A DNA stretch of 11,549 bases from GCA-2699365 sp036160955 (lineage in GTDB: Bacteria; Verrucomicrobiota; Verrucomicrobiia; Opitutales; Coraliomargaritaceae). Of this stretch, positions 1-7,334 are shown piece after piece. The position numbers were made by a program, and so were the translations under genes. The DNA is taken from assembly GCA_036160955.1 (NCBI GenBank), contig JAYYDJ010000031.1, positions 1 to 11,549 on the forward strand, read 5' to 3'. Numbering within the stretch: the stretch's first letter is position 1; every line of letters starts with the position of its first letter. Under the pieces are notes generated by a model that saw only the letters and a program-made list of their open reading frames with translations, did no database searches and was not told the DNA's origin.

Positions 1-1
1 A

Positions 2-838
2 ATGATACTTGCTATTGGCACTCCGTTTAGGCGGATCGCTCTTCTGCTAGTAATTGGCTGCTCCCCTCTACTTGGGGACCAGCCAATTATGAATATGATG
101 CCTCGCTGGGATGGTGGATATGGCGTGCAAGTATTAGCTGAAACTATTCATCGAAGCGACTTAAAACTTAGAGATGTAGTGGTTGGTAAAGGTTATTCTG
201 AAAACATACAATTATTGCATCTTCAAGGTGTCTATACGTGGGATCGATCGGTTCGCTTCACCTTCAAGTTGCCATATGTCGTAAGCGCAAAGCGTGAAGT
301 GCTTGGCATCAACAATGAGAAAGTGGTACAACATAATCAAGACATTGGTGACCTTACCCTTGCTCTACCACTGAAGCAGTATTTCAACCTTTCCACTCGC
401 AGTGGAAACTGGAGTATTGTGCCTCAAATAATAATTCCACTAGGAGCGGCAGATAATGAACATAACTACTCAGTTGCAAACCGAATATGGGGTAGCGGGA
501 TTTCCCTTGGCTATGAAACCGAGACCTACCATTGGTTCTTTGCTGCAAGCGTGAGCGCATGGGCTTATGAATGCCGCAAAGCTAATCTATGGGGAGGCTC
601 CATAGACCTTGGTTTAAAATCAGGCGACCGGCTGTTATACTTGTGGGAGAGTGACTTTAAACTGGATGCTGAAGATGCATTTATATTATCCGCAGGACCC
701 GCTGTTTATTATAGATTTAGTGATACGATACATACTCGGTTCGAGTGGAAACACGATTTTATTTCCAGGGTCAGCAAGCGACAAGCTGAATATGCGAATG
801 GCGATCGCATTAGTTTTGGTATTGGATTCGTTTTTTAA
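2..838 (+). CDS. Putative outer-membrane beta-barrel protein (transporter / MetA-pathway-like family)
   Basis: A 278-residue protein. The N-terminus has two arginines (10-11), a hydrophobic stretch (12-19, IALLLVIG) and a likely signal peptide ending near LLGDQ (24-27). The mature start, PIMNMMPRWDGGYG (28-41), is followed by alternating polar/hydrophobic strands with aromatic girdle residues, and the chain ends in GFVF with a terminal Phe, as usual for Bam-assembled barrels. The pattern QDIGDLTLALPLK (113-125) and a PLGAAD segment (146-151) resemble the phenol_MetA_deg / 'transporter' barrel families. I infer an outer-membrane channel; the substrate is unknown. The sequence VIGC (17-20) could be read as a weak lipobox, but the barrel-like C-terminus argues for an ordinary signal peptide. 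The start is uncertain because only one base lies upstream of this ATG and the gene may begin outside the window. It converges on lnt with a 38-nt gap and no clear terminator. Confidence 0.6.
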   Translation: MILAIGTPFRRIALLLVIGCSPLLGDQPIMNMMPRWDGGYGVQVLAETIHRSDLKLRDVVVGKGYSENIQLLHLQGVYTWDRSVRFTFKLPYVVSAKREVLGINNEKVVQHNQDIGDLTLALPLKQYFNLSTRSGNWSIVPQIIIPLGAADNEHNYSVANRIWGSGISLGYETETYHWFFAASVSAWAYECRKANLWGGSIDLGLKSGDRLLYLWESDFKLDAEDAFILSAGPAVYYRFSDTIHTRFEWKHDFISRVSKRQAEYANGDRISFGIGFVF

Positions 839-876
839 GCAACTGCTTGCTCATCAGGCACTAAGCACTATTGAGG

Positions 877-2439
877 CTAGCTCGCGCGTTTCCATAGCAT
901 CAAGATAGTAGCAGCGGCTATAGCACTACACACCAAAATAAGCCAATCGCCCTTGACCGTGTAATAGGACTTCCGAAGCTCCCAATCTGAATACTGAGAA
1001 ACCGTTAGTGTCCCCCCTCCGCGAAAATAAATACTACCATCTGCGTCAGTGAGATTTTCACGTACAATACCATATTCGTCAATCCAGCCACTCCAACCAC
1101 CATTTCCACAGCGAATTACTGGGCGACGATTCTCAACTGCCCGAAGCACTGAATGTGCCGCGTGTTGAGAGGCTCCGCCCTCTTCCCCGTACCAGGCGTT
1201 ATTAGTAGCAACAAATAGTACCTGAGCGCCTGCTTGAACACTCTCCCGTGCAAGCGCTGGAAAACAATCTTCATAACACACTAACGATCCGACTTGTACT
1301 TTTCTTCCCCTCACAGGTAGCGAGATGATTCCTGCTGAAGTGCCAGGCGTAAAGGCATTGCCCACCGGCACAACTTTATTAATAAACCCGAACGGTTTCG
1401 GCACATATTCACCGAAAGGCACGAGCATACGCTTCACATAATGCTGCTCCGCTAAGCCAAATTGCGGCCGTACTAAAAAAGCCCCGTTTTGCCAAATGTC
1501 GGAGTCTCGCAGCCATGCTAAGTTTCCCATGAGAATTGGCCGCGCTAATTCGTCAACTAGCGACTCAACCTGTTGACGCATTTTGGGATACCCCACTATT
1601 GGCCAAGGCGTAGCGGCCTCCGGCCATACGATTAAGTCGCTATCTAAATAAGAAACTAAGCGAGTCTGCTGCAGTAGAGTATCCATATTTTTCTGCTCAC
1701 GCGCAGAGTCCCACTTATACGCTGCCGGGATATAGGGCTGCACCACACCGGCAGTAAATAAAAGTTCGCTACTGGTAGACTGTGGCAGTGATTTAAAAAA
1801 AACTACCATGCAGATAGATAGCGCGGTAATAGCGGCATACAAGTCTGGGCTAAACCATCCGGTTAATAGTCTGCGCTCTCGCGTTTTCGCGCGAAACCAC
1901 AGAGTCTGTGCTACACACATATTAAAAAATACTAGCAAAAAGGACACCCCATATGCGCCTGTCCAAGCAGCTATTTGCAAGACCGCTGAGCGCTCCCACT
2001 GACTCAAAGCTAGAGGCGCCCAAGGAAATCCCCATGATGCCAATCCGCGCATCCACTCCAAAATAACCCAAGCACTAGCAAGGCCCGCAAACCCAAAGAG
2101 CCGCACAAAAAACCCAGCATTTTGAACCCGTGCTACTACCAGTCGCGCAACTAACATCCATAGCACAAAATAGGCTGCGAGCACTGCGGACAGAGCAAGA
2201 GTACCTATTATAGTAACATGGCGCAGCCAAATAAGAATAGCGCACCATGCGAGGAAACCCGAGCCGAACGATACCCAGGTCACAACCCTGCGCGATGGCT
2301 TTGTGCTTAACCACAATAACAGTGGTACAAATGTGATGTAGGCAGCCTCAGCAAATTCAAATGGGGGAATCGACACGACCCACAAGAGCGATGTTAGTGC
2401 GCCAGCAAAAATCCCCCAGGCTGTTGAATTTCGACTCAT
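877..2439 (-). CDS. lnt: Apolipoprotein N-acyltransferase
   Basis: A 520-residue inner-membrane enzyme that transfers the third acyl chain from phospholipid to the N-terminal cysteine of diacylated lipoproteins, the last step of lipoprotein maturation. The N-terminal half (about 8-215) carries several hydrophobic membrane segments, with the family pattern EWMRG...WGFPW at 128-140. The nitrilase-like periplasmic domain spans about 226-480 and a last membrane segment about 498-515. The catalytic triad is visible as E274 (VWPEAATPWP), K336 (VKRMLVPFGEYVP) and C388 (SLVCYED). It aligns almost residue for residue with the E. coli Glu267/Lys335/Cys387 set, and E344 of PFGEYVP matches the essential E. 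coli E343. Length is typical. The start is the first Met before the first membrane segment; no Shine-Dalgarno sequence is visible. It lies 49 nt downstream of secA on the same strand with no terminator between, so cotranscription is plausible. Confidence 0.97.
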   Translation of the reverse strand: MSRNSTAWGIFAGALTSLLWVVSIPPFEFAEAAYITFVPLLLWLSTKPSRRVVTWVSFGSGFLAWCAILIWLRHVTIIGTLALSAVLAAYFVLWMLVARLVVARVQNAGFFVRLFGFAGLASAWVILEWMRGLASWGFPWAPLALSQWERSAVLQIAAWTGAYGVSFLLVFFNMCVAQTLWFRAKTRERRLLTGWFSPDLYAAITALSICMVVFFKSLPQSTSSELLFTAGVVQPYIPAAYKWDSAREQKNMDTLLQQTRLVSYLDSDLIVWPEAATPWPIVGYPKMRQQVESLVDELARPILMGNLAWLRDSDIWQNGAFLVRPQFGLAEQHYVKRMLVPFGEYVPKPFGFINKVVPVGNAFTPGTSAGIISLPVRGRKVQVGSLVCYEDCFPALARESVQAGAQVLFVATNNAWYGEEGGASQHAAHSVLRAVENRRPVIRCGNGGWSGWIDEYGIVRENLTDADGSIYFRGGGTLTVSQYSDWELRKSYYTVKGDWLILVCSAIAAATILMLWKRAS

Positions 2440-2488
2440 CTAATGCACTTAGCTAGTACTGCTTGATAACAGAACATACGAGGTGATT

Positions 2489-5400
2489 TTACTTATGAAC
2501 TAATTCCCAGCCATGATTAAGTATCAGCGCTTCAGCCTTTTTAAATTTGATCTGTCTTTCCTCGACACCTTTACGGATGGTAACAATGTCGTTACGCCCG
2601 ATCTTAGGCAGCTCACGGCGAATTGGCTCTACCTTTGGCCGCTCAATCGATTGATTTGTTTGACGCGGTTGTGCAGCTTGACTTTGAGAGGCCGCTGCTG
2701 CGATTGCGCTTGGTTGACCTTGAGCAGGACCTGCTTGCTGTATGGGCACTGCCATGCGTGACAACATTGCCTCAAATGCCTGAGCAGAGGTCGCCGATCG
2801 AAAGATACCATTACAAATCTCCGTACGTACATTGCCCATAAGTTCCTCAAAAAATCCAAATGCTTCACTCTTATATTCACTTAATGGGTCTTTCTGACCA
2901 TAACCTCGAAGATTAACCGAACGACGAAGCTCCTCCATTTCGGTTAAGTGGTCCTGCCAGCGCCGGTCAATCGAGCGCAATATGATATAACGCTCGAGAC
3001 CAACAAGTGCTTCCTTGCCTTCAATTGTTTCTCGCTTCGCGTAGGCCTCTACAATTCGCTCGACTATAAAGGCTTGGCGAGATTCGAGATCTAATGGCTC
3101 GAGCTGCTCGGATTGTACTGCGATCGGAAAGTAAGCATTGAGCCACCCTAAGAAGCGCTCCATAGCAGGACCGTCTGCCTCGGCCTCCAAGTTCTCGAGC
3201 CTAAGCTCTAGCTCTTCTTCTATCATCTCATTGATAATGTCGCGCGGAGTATCCGATTGGATCGCTTCATTACGAATTCCGTAAATTACTTCACGCTGCG
3301 TATTAAGAACATCATCAAATTGAAGTAAGCGCTTACGAATAGAGAAGTTTTGCTGCTCTACTTTTTTTTGCGCATTTTGAATAGAATAGTTAAGCATGCC
3401 GTGCTCCAGCGATTCATCTTCCGACATGTTTTTTTCTAATATCTTTGAAAGAGGCCCAGCATTAGCAAACAAGCGCATCAAGTCATCTTCTAAGGACACA
3501 AAAAATCTGGAGCCACCAGGATCACCTTGGCGAGCGCAGCGACCGCGCAGTTGCCGATCAATTCTTCGAGACTCATGACGCTCTGTGCCAATCACGTATA
3601 ATCCACCAAGCTCAGGAACACCTACACCTAATTTAATGTCCGTTCCGCGGCCTGCCATATTAGTAGCTATTGTTACCGCTGCTTTTTGACCTGCGCGTGC
3701 GACAATTTCCGCTTCCTGCTCGTGGAACTTTGCATTTAGTACGCTGTGAGTGATATTGCTGCGCTTAAACATGCGACTCATCACTTCGGATGCCTCCACG
3801 CTAGCGGTACCCACTAATACGGGCTGCCCTTTTTTATTTGCTTGCTCAACCTCCTCTAATACAGCGGCAAATTTATGACGGCGAGTCTTATAGATCCGGT
3901 CGTTACGATCCTCGCGTACGCAAGGCTTATTCGTCGGTATGACCATCACAGATAGTCCGTAAATCTCATTAAACTCCGCAGCTTCGGTTTCAGCAGTACC
4001 TGTCATCCCAGCAATTTTTTCATACAGTCGAAAATAATTTTGAATGGTCACGGTCGCATACGTCTTGGTCTCTTTTTCAATAGTACAGTTTTCTTTAGCT
4101 TCCACTGCTTGGTGGAGCCCGTCGGACCAGCGACGACCAGGCATGACGCGTCCCGTATTTTGATCGACAATATTAACTTTTCCTCCCTGCACGACGTATT
4201 CTTTATCACGATCATACAAGCTATACGCTCGAAGTAATTGACTAATACAGTGGATTCTCTCGCTAGTATGCTGGAATTTGTGCTCCGCGTCGACTTTGCG
4301 CTGTTGGCGCTCTTCCAGGCTAAGCTCCTTGTGCTTATCAATTTCAATATATTCGGTTGGTAGGTCGGGAAGCATAAATGCATCTGGGTCATTAGGGCTA
4401 ATTAGGTTCCGTCCTTTTTCGGTGAGGTCTGCTTGCTGCTGCTTTTCGTCAATTATATAAAACAACTGCTCTTTAATTGAATAGCGCTGCTCTTTGTTAA
4501 AGTCGCTATTCATTTCGAGATCAAACTTGTCGAGCAATCGGCGAATTGCTGGCACCTCATTTAAGCGCATAAGTTGCTTGTTTTTAGGCATGCCTAAGCG
4601 AACTTTCCAAAGCTTAGAAATCGCTTCTTGTTGGGACTCAGCGTCGTTGTCATCGGAATCGAGTTCGAACTTTGCCTCCGCTGCCATCTTATTACAATAC
4701 GACTGCTGCTTCGAAACTAAATTCTGCACAATAGGTCGATGCTCTTTAAACGGCAGAGGATTATCCTCCTGCATTGGTCCCGATATAATTAAGGGAGTGC
4801 GTGCTTCATCGACAAGAATTGAGTCCACCTCGTCAATGATACAAAAGAAATGGTCGCGCTGTACTTGATCTTCCTTACGAGAGGCCATGCCGTTATCTCG
4901 TAAATAATCAAAACCAAACTCCGAAGCTGTACCATAAGTAATATTACAGCCATACATTTCACGGCGTACACTTGGGTCCATGCTATTTTGAATACAGCCT
5001 ACGCTTAGCCCGAGAAAATTAAATAAGTGGCCCATCCACTCAGAGTCTCGACGAGCAAGATAATCATTAACGGTGACTAATTGACAATTATTACCGCTTA
5101 GTGCGTTTAAATACAATGGGCAGGTAGAAACGAGCGTTTTACCCTCCCCAGTTGCCATTTCCGCAATGCGTTTTTCGTGCAAAGCGATGCCACCTAGAAG
5201 CTGTACATCATAGTGGACCATGTTCCATGGCAGCGGATGATCACAGACTTCGTAGCTTTTTCCGCACATCCGACGCGCAGCATTCTTAACGGTAGCAAAT
5301 GCCTCTGGAAGCAATTCATCGAGACTCGTGCCCTGCTGATAGCGCTCCATAAACTCGGGTGTTTTTGCACATAATTCTGCCTCGCTGAGCGCCTGATACT

Positions 5401-5500
5401 CCAGCTCCAGTGCATTGATCCGAGCAATCAGTGGTGTGCACTTTTTTTGGTATTTCTCATAGTGGCGACCAGAGAACTTTTTAAGAATTCGTGAAATCAT
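2489..5500 (-). CDS. secA: Preprotein translocase ATPase SecA
   Basis: A 1003-residue motor ATPase that pushes unfolded preproteins through SecYEG. Visible motifs: Walker A ATGEGKT (116-122), Walker B DEVD (223-226), DEARTPLIISG (231-241), GRVMPGRRWSDGLHQAVEAKE (from 450), IAGMTGTAETEAAEF (496-510), TNMAGRGTDI (613-622), and motif VI QLRGRCARQGDPG (650-662). The helical scaffold/wing region contains RWQDHL (847-852). It is about 100 residues longer than E. coli SecA. Extra charged sequence (about 268-405) lies in the ATPase half after the DEARTP motif and precedes the DKEYVVQGGKVNIVDQ strand; similar insertions are known in Bacteroidetes and PVC SecAs. The C-tail (about 916-960) is a Gln/Ala/Pro-rich linker. 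The usual zinc-binding CxCxSG...CH motif is absent: KIGRND (966-971) continues into a Lys-rich non-cysteine end. No Shine-Dalgarno sequence precedes the ATG. The 186-nt gap upstream should hold its promoter, but I see no convincing -35/-10 pair. Confidence 0.99.
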   Translation of the reverse strand: MISRILKKFSGRHYEKYQKKCTPLIARINALELEYQALSEAELCAKTPEFMERYQQGTSLDELLPEAFATVKNAARRMCGKSYEVCDHPLPWNMVHYDVQLLGGIALHEKRIAEMATGEGKTLVSTCPLYLNALSGNNCQLVTVNDYLARRDSEWMGHLFNFLGLSVGCIQNSMDPSVRREMYGCNITYGTASEFGFDYLRDNGMASRKEDQVQRDHFFCIIDEVDSILVDEARTPLIISGPMQEDNPLPFKEHRPIVQNLVSKQQSYCNKMAAEAKFELDSDDNDAESQQEAISKLWKVRLGMPKNKQLMRLNEVPAIRRLLDKFDLEMNSDFNKEQRYSIKEQLFYIIDEKQQQADLTEKGRNLISPNDPDAFMLPDLPTEYIEIDKHKELSLEERQQRKVDAEHKFQHTSERIHCISQLLRAYSLYDRDKEYVVQGGKVNIVDQNTGRVMPGRRWSDGLHQAVEAKENCTIEKETKTYATVTIQNYFRLYEKIAGMTGTAETEAAEFNEIYGLSVMVIPTNKPCVREDRNDRIYKTRRHKFAAVLEEVEQANKKGQPVLVGTASVEASEVMSRMFKRSNITHSVLNAKFHEQEAEIVARAGQKAAVTIATNMAGRGTDIKLGVGVPELGGLYVIGTERHESRRIDRQLRGRCARQGDPGGSRFFVSLEDDLMRLFANAGPLSKILEKNMSEDESLEHGMLNYSIQNAQKKVEQQNFSIRKRLLQFDDVLNTQREVIYGIRNEAIQSDTPRDIINEMIEEELELRLENLEAEADGPAMERFLGWLNAYFPIAVQSEQLEPLDLESRQAFIVERIVEAYAKRETIEGKEALVGLERYIILRSIDRRWQDHLTEMEELRRSVNLRGYGQKDPLSEYKSEAFGFFEELMGNVRTEICNGIFRSATSAQAFEAMLSRMAVPIQQAGPAQGQPSAIAAAASQSQAAQPRQTNQSIERPKVEPIRRELPKIGRNDIVTIRKGVEERQIKFKKAEALILNHGWELVHK

Positions 5501-5686
5501 CGAGATCGATTGATGTAAATTGTACTAATTATCTTTACGTGTACCCGATTACAGGACAACTGAACAATAGAAAAAGTTGCGAAAATGATGAATAAGTAGT
5601 GCTCTGGCAAGTGTCTTTGCAGTTAACGCTTTAGTGGGGATACACGCGCGCTATGACCAAGTAGTGCCCACCTTATTAATCGATTT

Positions 5687-5968
5687 TTATTTGAGCCATG
5701 TAATTGTGGCGCCCCAACCGCCCTCAGTTTGGTCGGCAAGTTGGAAGCGCTGAACTCTCGGGTCCTTTTTTAAAAGCGCATGAACAGTTTCCCGCAAGGT
5801 GCCGATGCCCTTGCCATGAATGATACGTACGCGAGTCAATTTTTTCTCTAGGCATAACCCTATGTAATCTGGAATAAGCTCACCTAGGTCACTTGGCCTA
5901 AAGGTATGCAGGTCGAGCTCGGAAGTTATCACAAACTCTACTGGGTCTAGATCGGCGCTCTCGGTCAT
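5687..5968 (-). CDS. Stand-alone Smr-domain protein
   Basis: A 93-residue protein that is almost entirely an Smr (small MutS-related) domain, the fold found at the C-terminus of MutS2 and in stand-alone nuclease proteins acting on branched DNA or on RNA. The diagnostic elements are LDLH (18-21), HGKGIGTLR (51-59) and the closing GGWGAT (83-88). The short acidic N-terminus (1-16) has no other domain, so it is shorter than SmrA/SmrB of enterobacteria. Its ATG overlaps the rmuC stop as TAATG, with an AGGAGG 4 nt upstream, so its translation is coupled to rmuC. The nucleic-acid target cannot be deduced from sequence. Confidence 0.93.
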   Translation of the reverse strand: MTESADLDPVEFVITSELDLHTFRPSDLGELIPDYIGLCLEKKLTRVRIIHGKGIGTLRETVHALLKKDPRVQRFQLADQTEGGWGATITWLK

Positions 5969-7212
5969 TACTCCTCCTTCGGAAGAGTTGGCTGCTCCTC
6001 GACTACTTTAATATCTGGCAGCGTCTCTTCTGTAGAACTCTCGAGCGCCTCAAACTTTCGCGCTGTCACAAGCAAGCGGCTCTCCGCAGAATTTACTGCC
6101 TTATTATAGTGAGTGACCACCTGGCCGAGGCTTCTGCCAACACTCGAAAAATATCCCATAACAACCCCGATACGCTCATAAAGCTCCTTACCTAAGGCAC
6201 TAATTTCGCGCGCTTCACGCGCGACAGCATCTTGCTGCCACCCATATGCAATCGCTTTAAGTAAGGCAATTAAAGTAGTCGGTGTCGCTAAAATGACTCG
6301 ATTTTCGACGCCAAGCTCAATTAACTGAGGATCTACTTCTAGAGCTGCACTAAAGATCGCCTCATTGGGGATGAATAGCACAACAAATTCAGGCGTATGC
6401 TCAAATTGGCTCCAGTACTTCTTCTGTGACAGCCCTTTTATATGGTCACGGATATGGCGAGCATGGCGCTCTAGCTGAGTAGTTTTAACATCTGCATCTG
6501 CTTCATCTAAAGCATCCAAATAGGCAGCTAGAGGTACTTTTGAATCGACTACGACGCGACGCTCATTCGGAAGTCGTATCAACATATCTGGGCGGAGGCG
6601 CTCACCTGCATCTGTCTCCACATTTGTTTGCTCTTCAAAGTCACAGTAATTAATCATGCCCGCCAGTTCGACCGTGCGGCGCAATTGCAGCTCACCCCAA
6701 CGGCCGCGACCCTCTGGCTTACGCAGTGCATTGACTAGCCCAGCAGTGGTCTGACTTAGACGTATCTGTGATTGCGCGAGATTCTCCAGCTGCTCTTTTA
6801 GTCCAGCATCGGTTTTGGTGCGGCGCTCCTCAAGGTTGCTCACTCGCTCCTCAAATTTTTCAAGCGCTTTGCCCACGGGCTCCACGGTTTTTTGTATCGC
6901 CTGCTGGCGCTTGTCAAGGTCACCCCTAGCGCCCTCTTGATATTTCTCTAATGTTGTTTTCGCTAAATTAAGAAAATCGGTATTATTTTTAGATAGAGCT
7001 TCGGCTGAAAGTGCCTTGAAGCTGTCTTGCAACTGCGACTGCGCCCCTTGTAGGAGCAAGAGCTTTTCTTCGGCGCTGTTTAGCTCAGCTTCTCGCTGTG
7101 CTTGAAGCGCTAGCAGCTTGCCCTTGGTAACACTATGCCCGCGCGATAAAAACAAAGCAGTCGCAGCCGCTCCAATTACGACGCCAATAACGACTCCAAG
7201 GTACATTTCCAT
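5968..7212 (-). CDS. rmuC: RmuC-family DNA recombination protein
   Basis: A 414-residue protein of the RmuC family, which limits inversions and rearrangements between short repeats and has a predicted nuclease-like core. Order: an N-terminal membrane anchor (4-23, LGVVIGVVIGAAATALFLS), a long charged coiled coil (about 33-155), and then the RmuC core. Core hallmarks are KPEGRGRWGELQLRRTVELAG (from 165), RPDMLIRLPNERRVVVDSKVP (from 207, with the PD-(D/E)xK-like DSK at 223-225), YWSQFEHTPEFVVLFIPNEA (266-285) and the ATPTTLIALLKAIAYGWQQ segment (309-327). A Glu-rich, probably disordered tail (391-414) follows. ATG codons exist at residues 1 and 3; neither has a clear Shine-Dalgarno sequence, and the first is used here. 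It heads a two-gene unit with smr and is divergent from the TonB receptor across 122 nt. Confidence 0.97.
   Translation of the reverse strand: MEMYLGVVIGVVIGAAATALFLSRGHSVTKGKLLALQAQREAELNSAEEKLLLLQGAQSQLQDSFKALSAEALSKNNTDFLNLAKTTLEKYQEGARGDLDKRQQAIQKTVEPVGKALEKFEERVSNLEERRTKTDAGLKEQLENLAQSQIRLSQTTAGLVNALRKPEGRGRWGELQLRRTVELAGMINYCDFEEQTNVETDAGERLRPDMLIRLPNERRVVVDSKVPLAAYLDALDEADADVKTTQLERHARHIRDHIKGLSQKKYWSQFEHTPEFVVLFIPNEAIFSAALEVDPQLIELGVENRVILATPTTLIALLKAIAYGWQQDAVAREAREISALGKELYERIGVVMGYFSSVGRSLGQVVTHYNKAVNSAESRLLVTARKFEALESSTEETLPDIKVVEEQPTLPKEE
5971..5979 (-). promoter_or_regulatory. Strong ribosome binding site for smr inside the 3' end of rmuC
   Basis: On the minus strand AAGGAGGAG precedes TAATG, where TAA ends rmuC and ATG starts smr. 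This is the only near-perfect Shine-Dalgarno sequence I find before a gene in the window. It fixes the smr start and supports coupled translation. Confidence 0.8.
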
Positions 7213-7250
7213 AAGTATAGATGAAACATTTTCTAAAAATCTGGCAATCG

Positions 7251-7280
7251 TGGACTTGACGACTCTCGAATTTTAATAAT
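7251..7280 (+). promoter_or_regulatory. Possible promoter of the TonB-dependent receptor gene
   Basis: TGGACT (7251-7256) and AATAAT (7275-7280) are separated by 18 nt, a fair match to sigma-70 -35 and -10 boxes. Transcription would start near 7287-7290, inside or beside the inverted repeat at 7292-7309. A better -35, TTGACG at 7256-7261, lacks a -10 at the right distance. The call rests only on consensus matching. Confidence 0.25.
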
Positions 7281-7288
7281 CTTATTGC

Positions 7289-7309
7289 AAGTGTCTTTCA
7301 TTAAAGACA
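7289..7309. promoter_or_regulatory. Inverted-repeat operator candidate upstream of the TonB receptor
   Basis: TGTCTTTCATTAAAGACA (7292-7309) is a perfect 7-bp inverted repeat around CATT, ending 25 nt before the receptor start codon and just downstream of a possible -10 box. It overlaps AAGTGTCTTTCATTAAA (7289-7305), which recurs with 14 of 17 identities upstream of merC. Size, symmetry and position suit a Fur/Zur-family operator, and such a regulator is encoded directly downstream of the receptor. It could instead be a small mRNA hairpin. It does not resemble the E. coli Zur or Fur consensus. Confidence 0.42.
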
Positions 7310-7334
7310 GCGAACAAACAACCAAACAAACATA

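Noticed and set aside
837..848. AAGC-AACT-GCTT hairpin after the first gene as a terminator
   Set aside because: A 4-bp stem with no T-run after it is too weak; the run of T precedes it.
5515..5538. GTAAA...TTTAC dyad upstream of secA as an operator
   Set aside because: The arms are only 5 bp and the 14-bp centre has no further symmetry.
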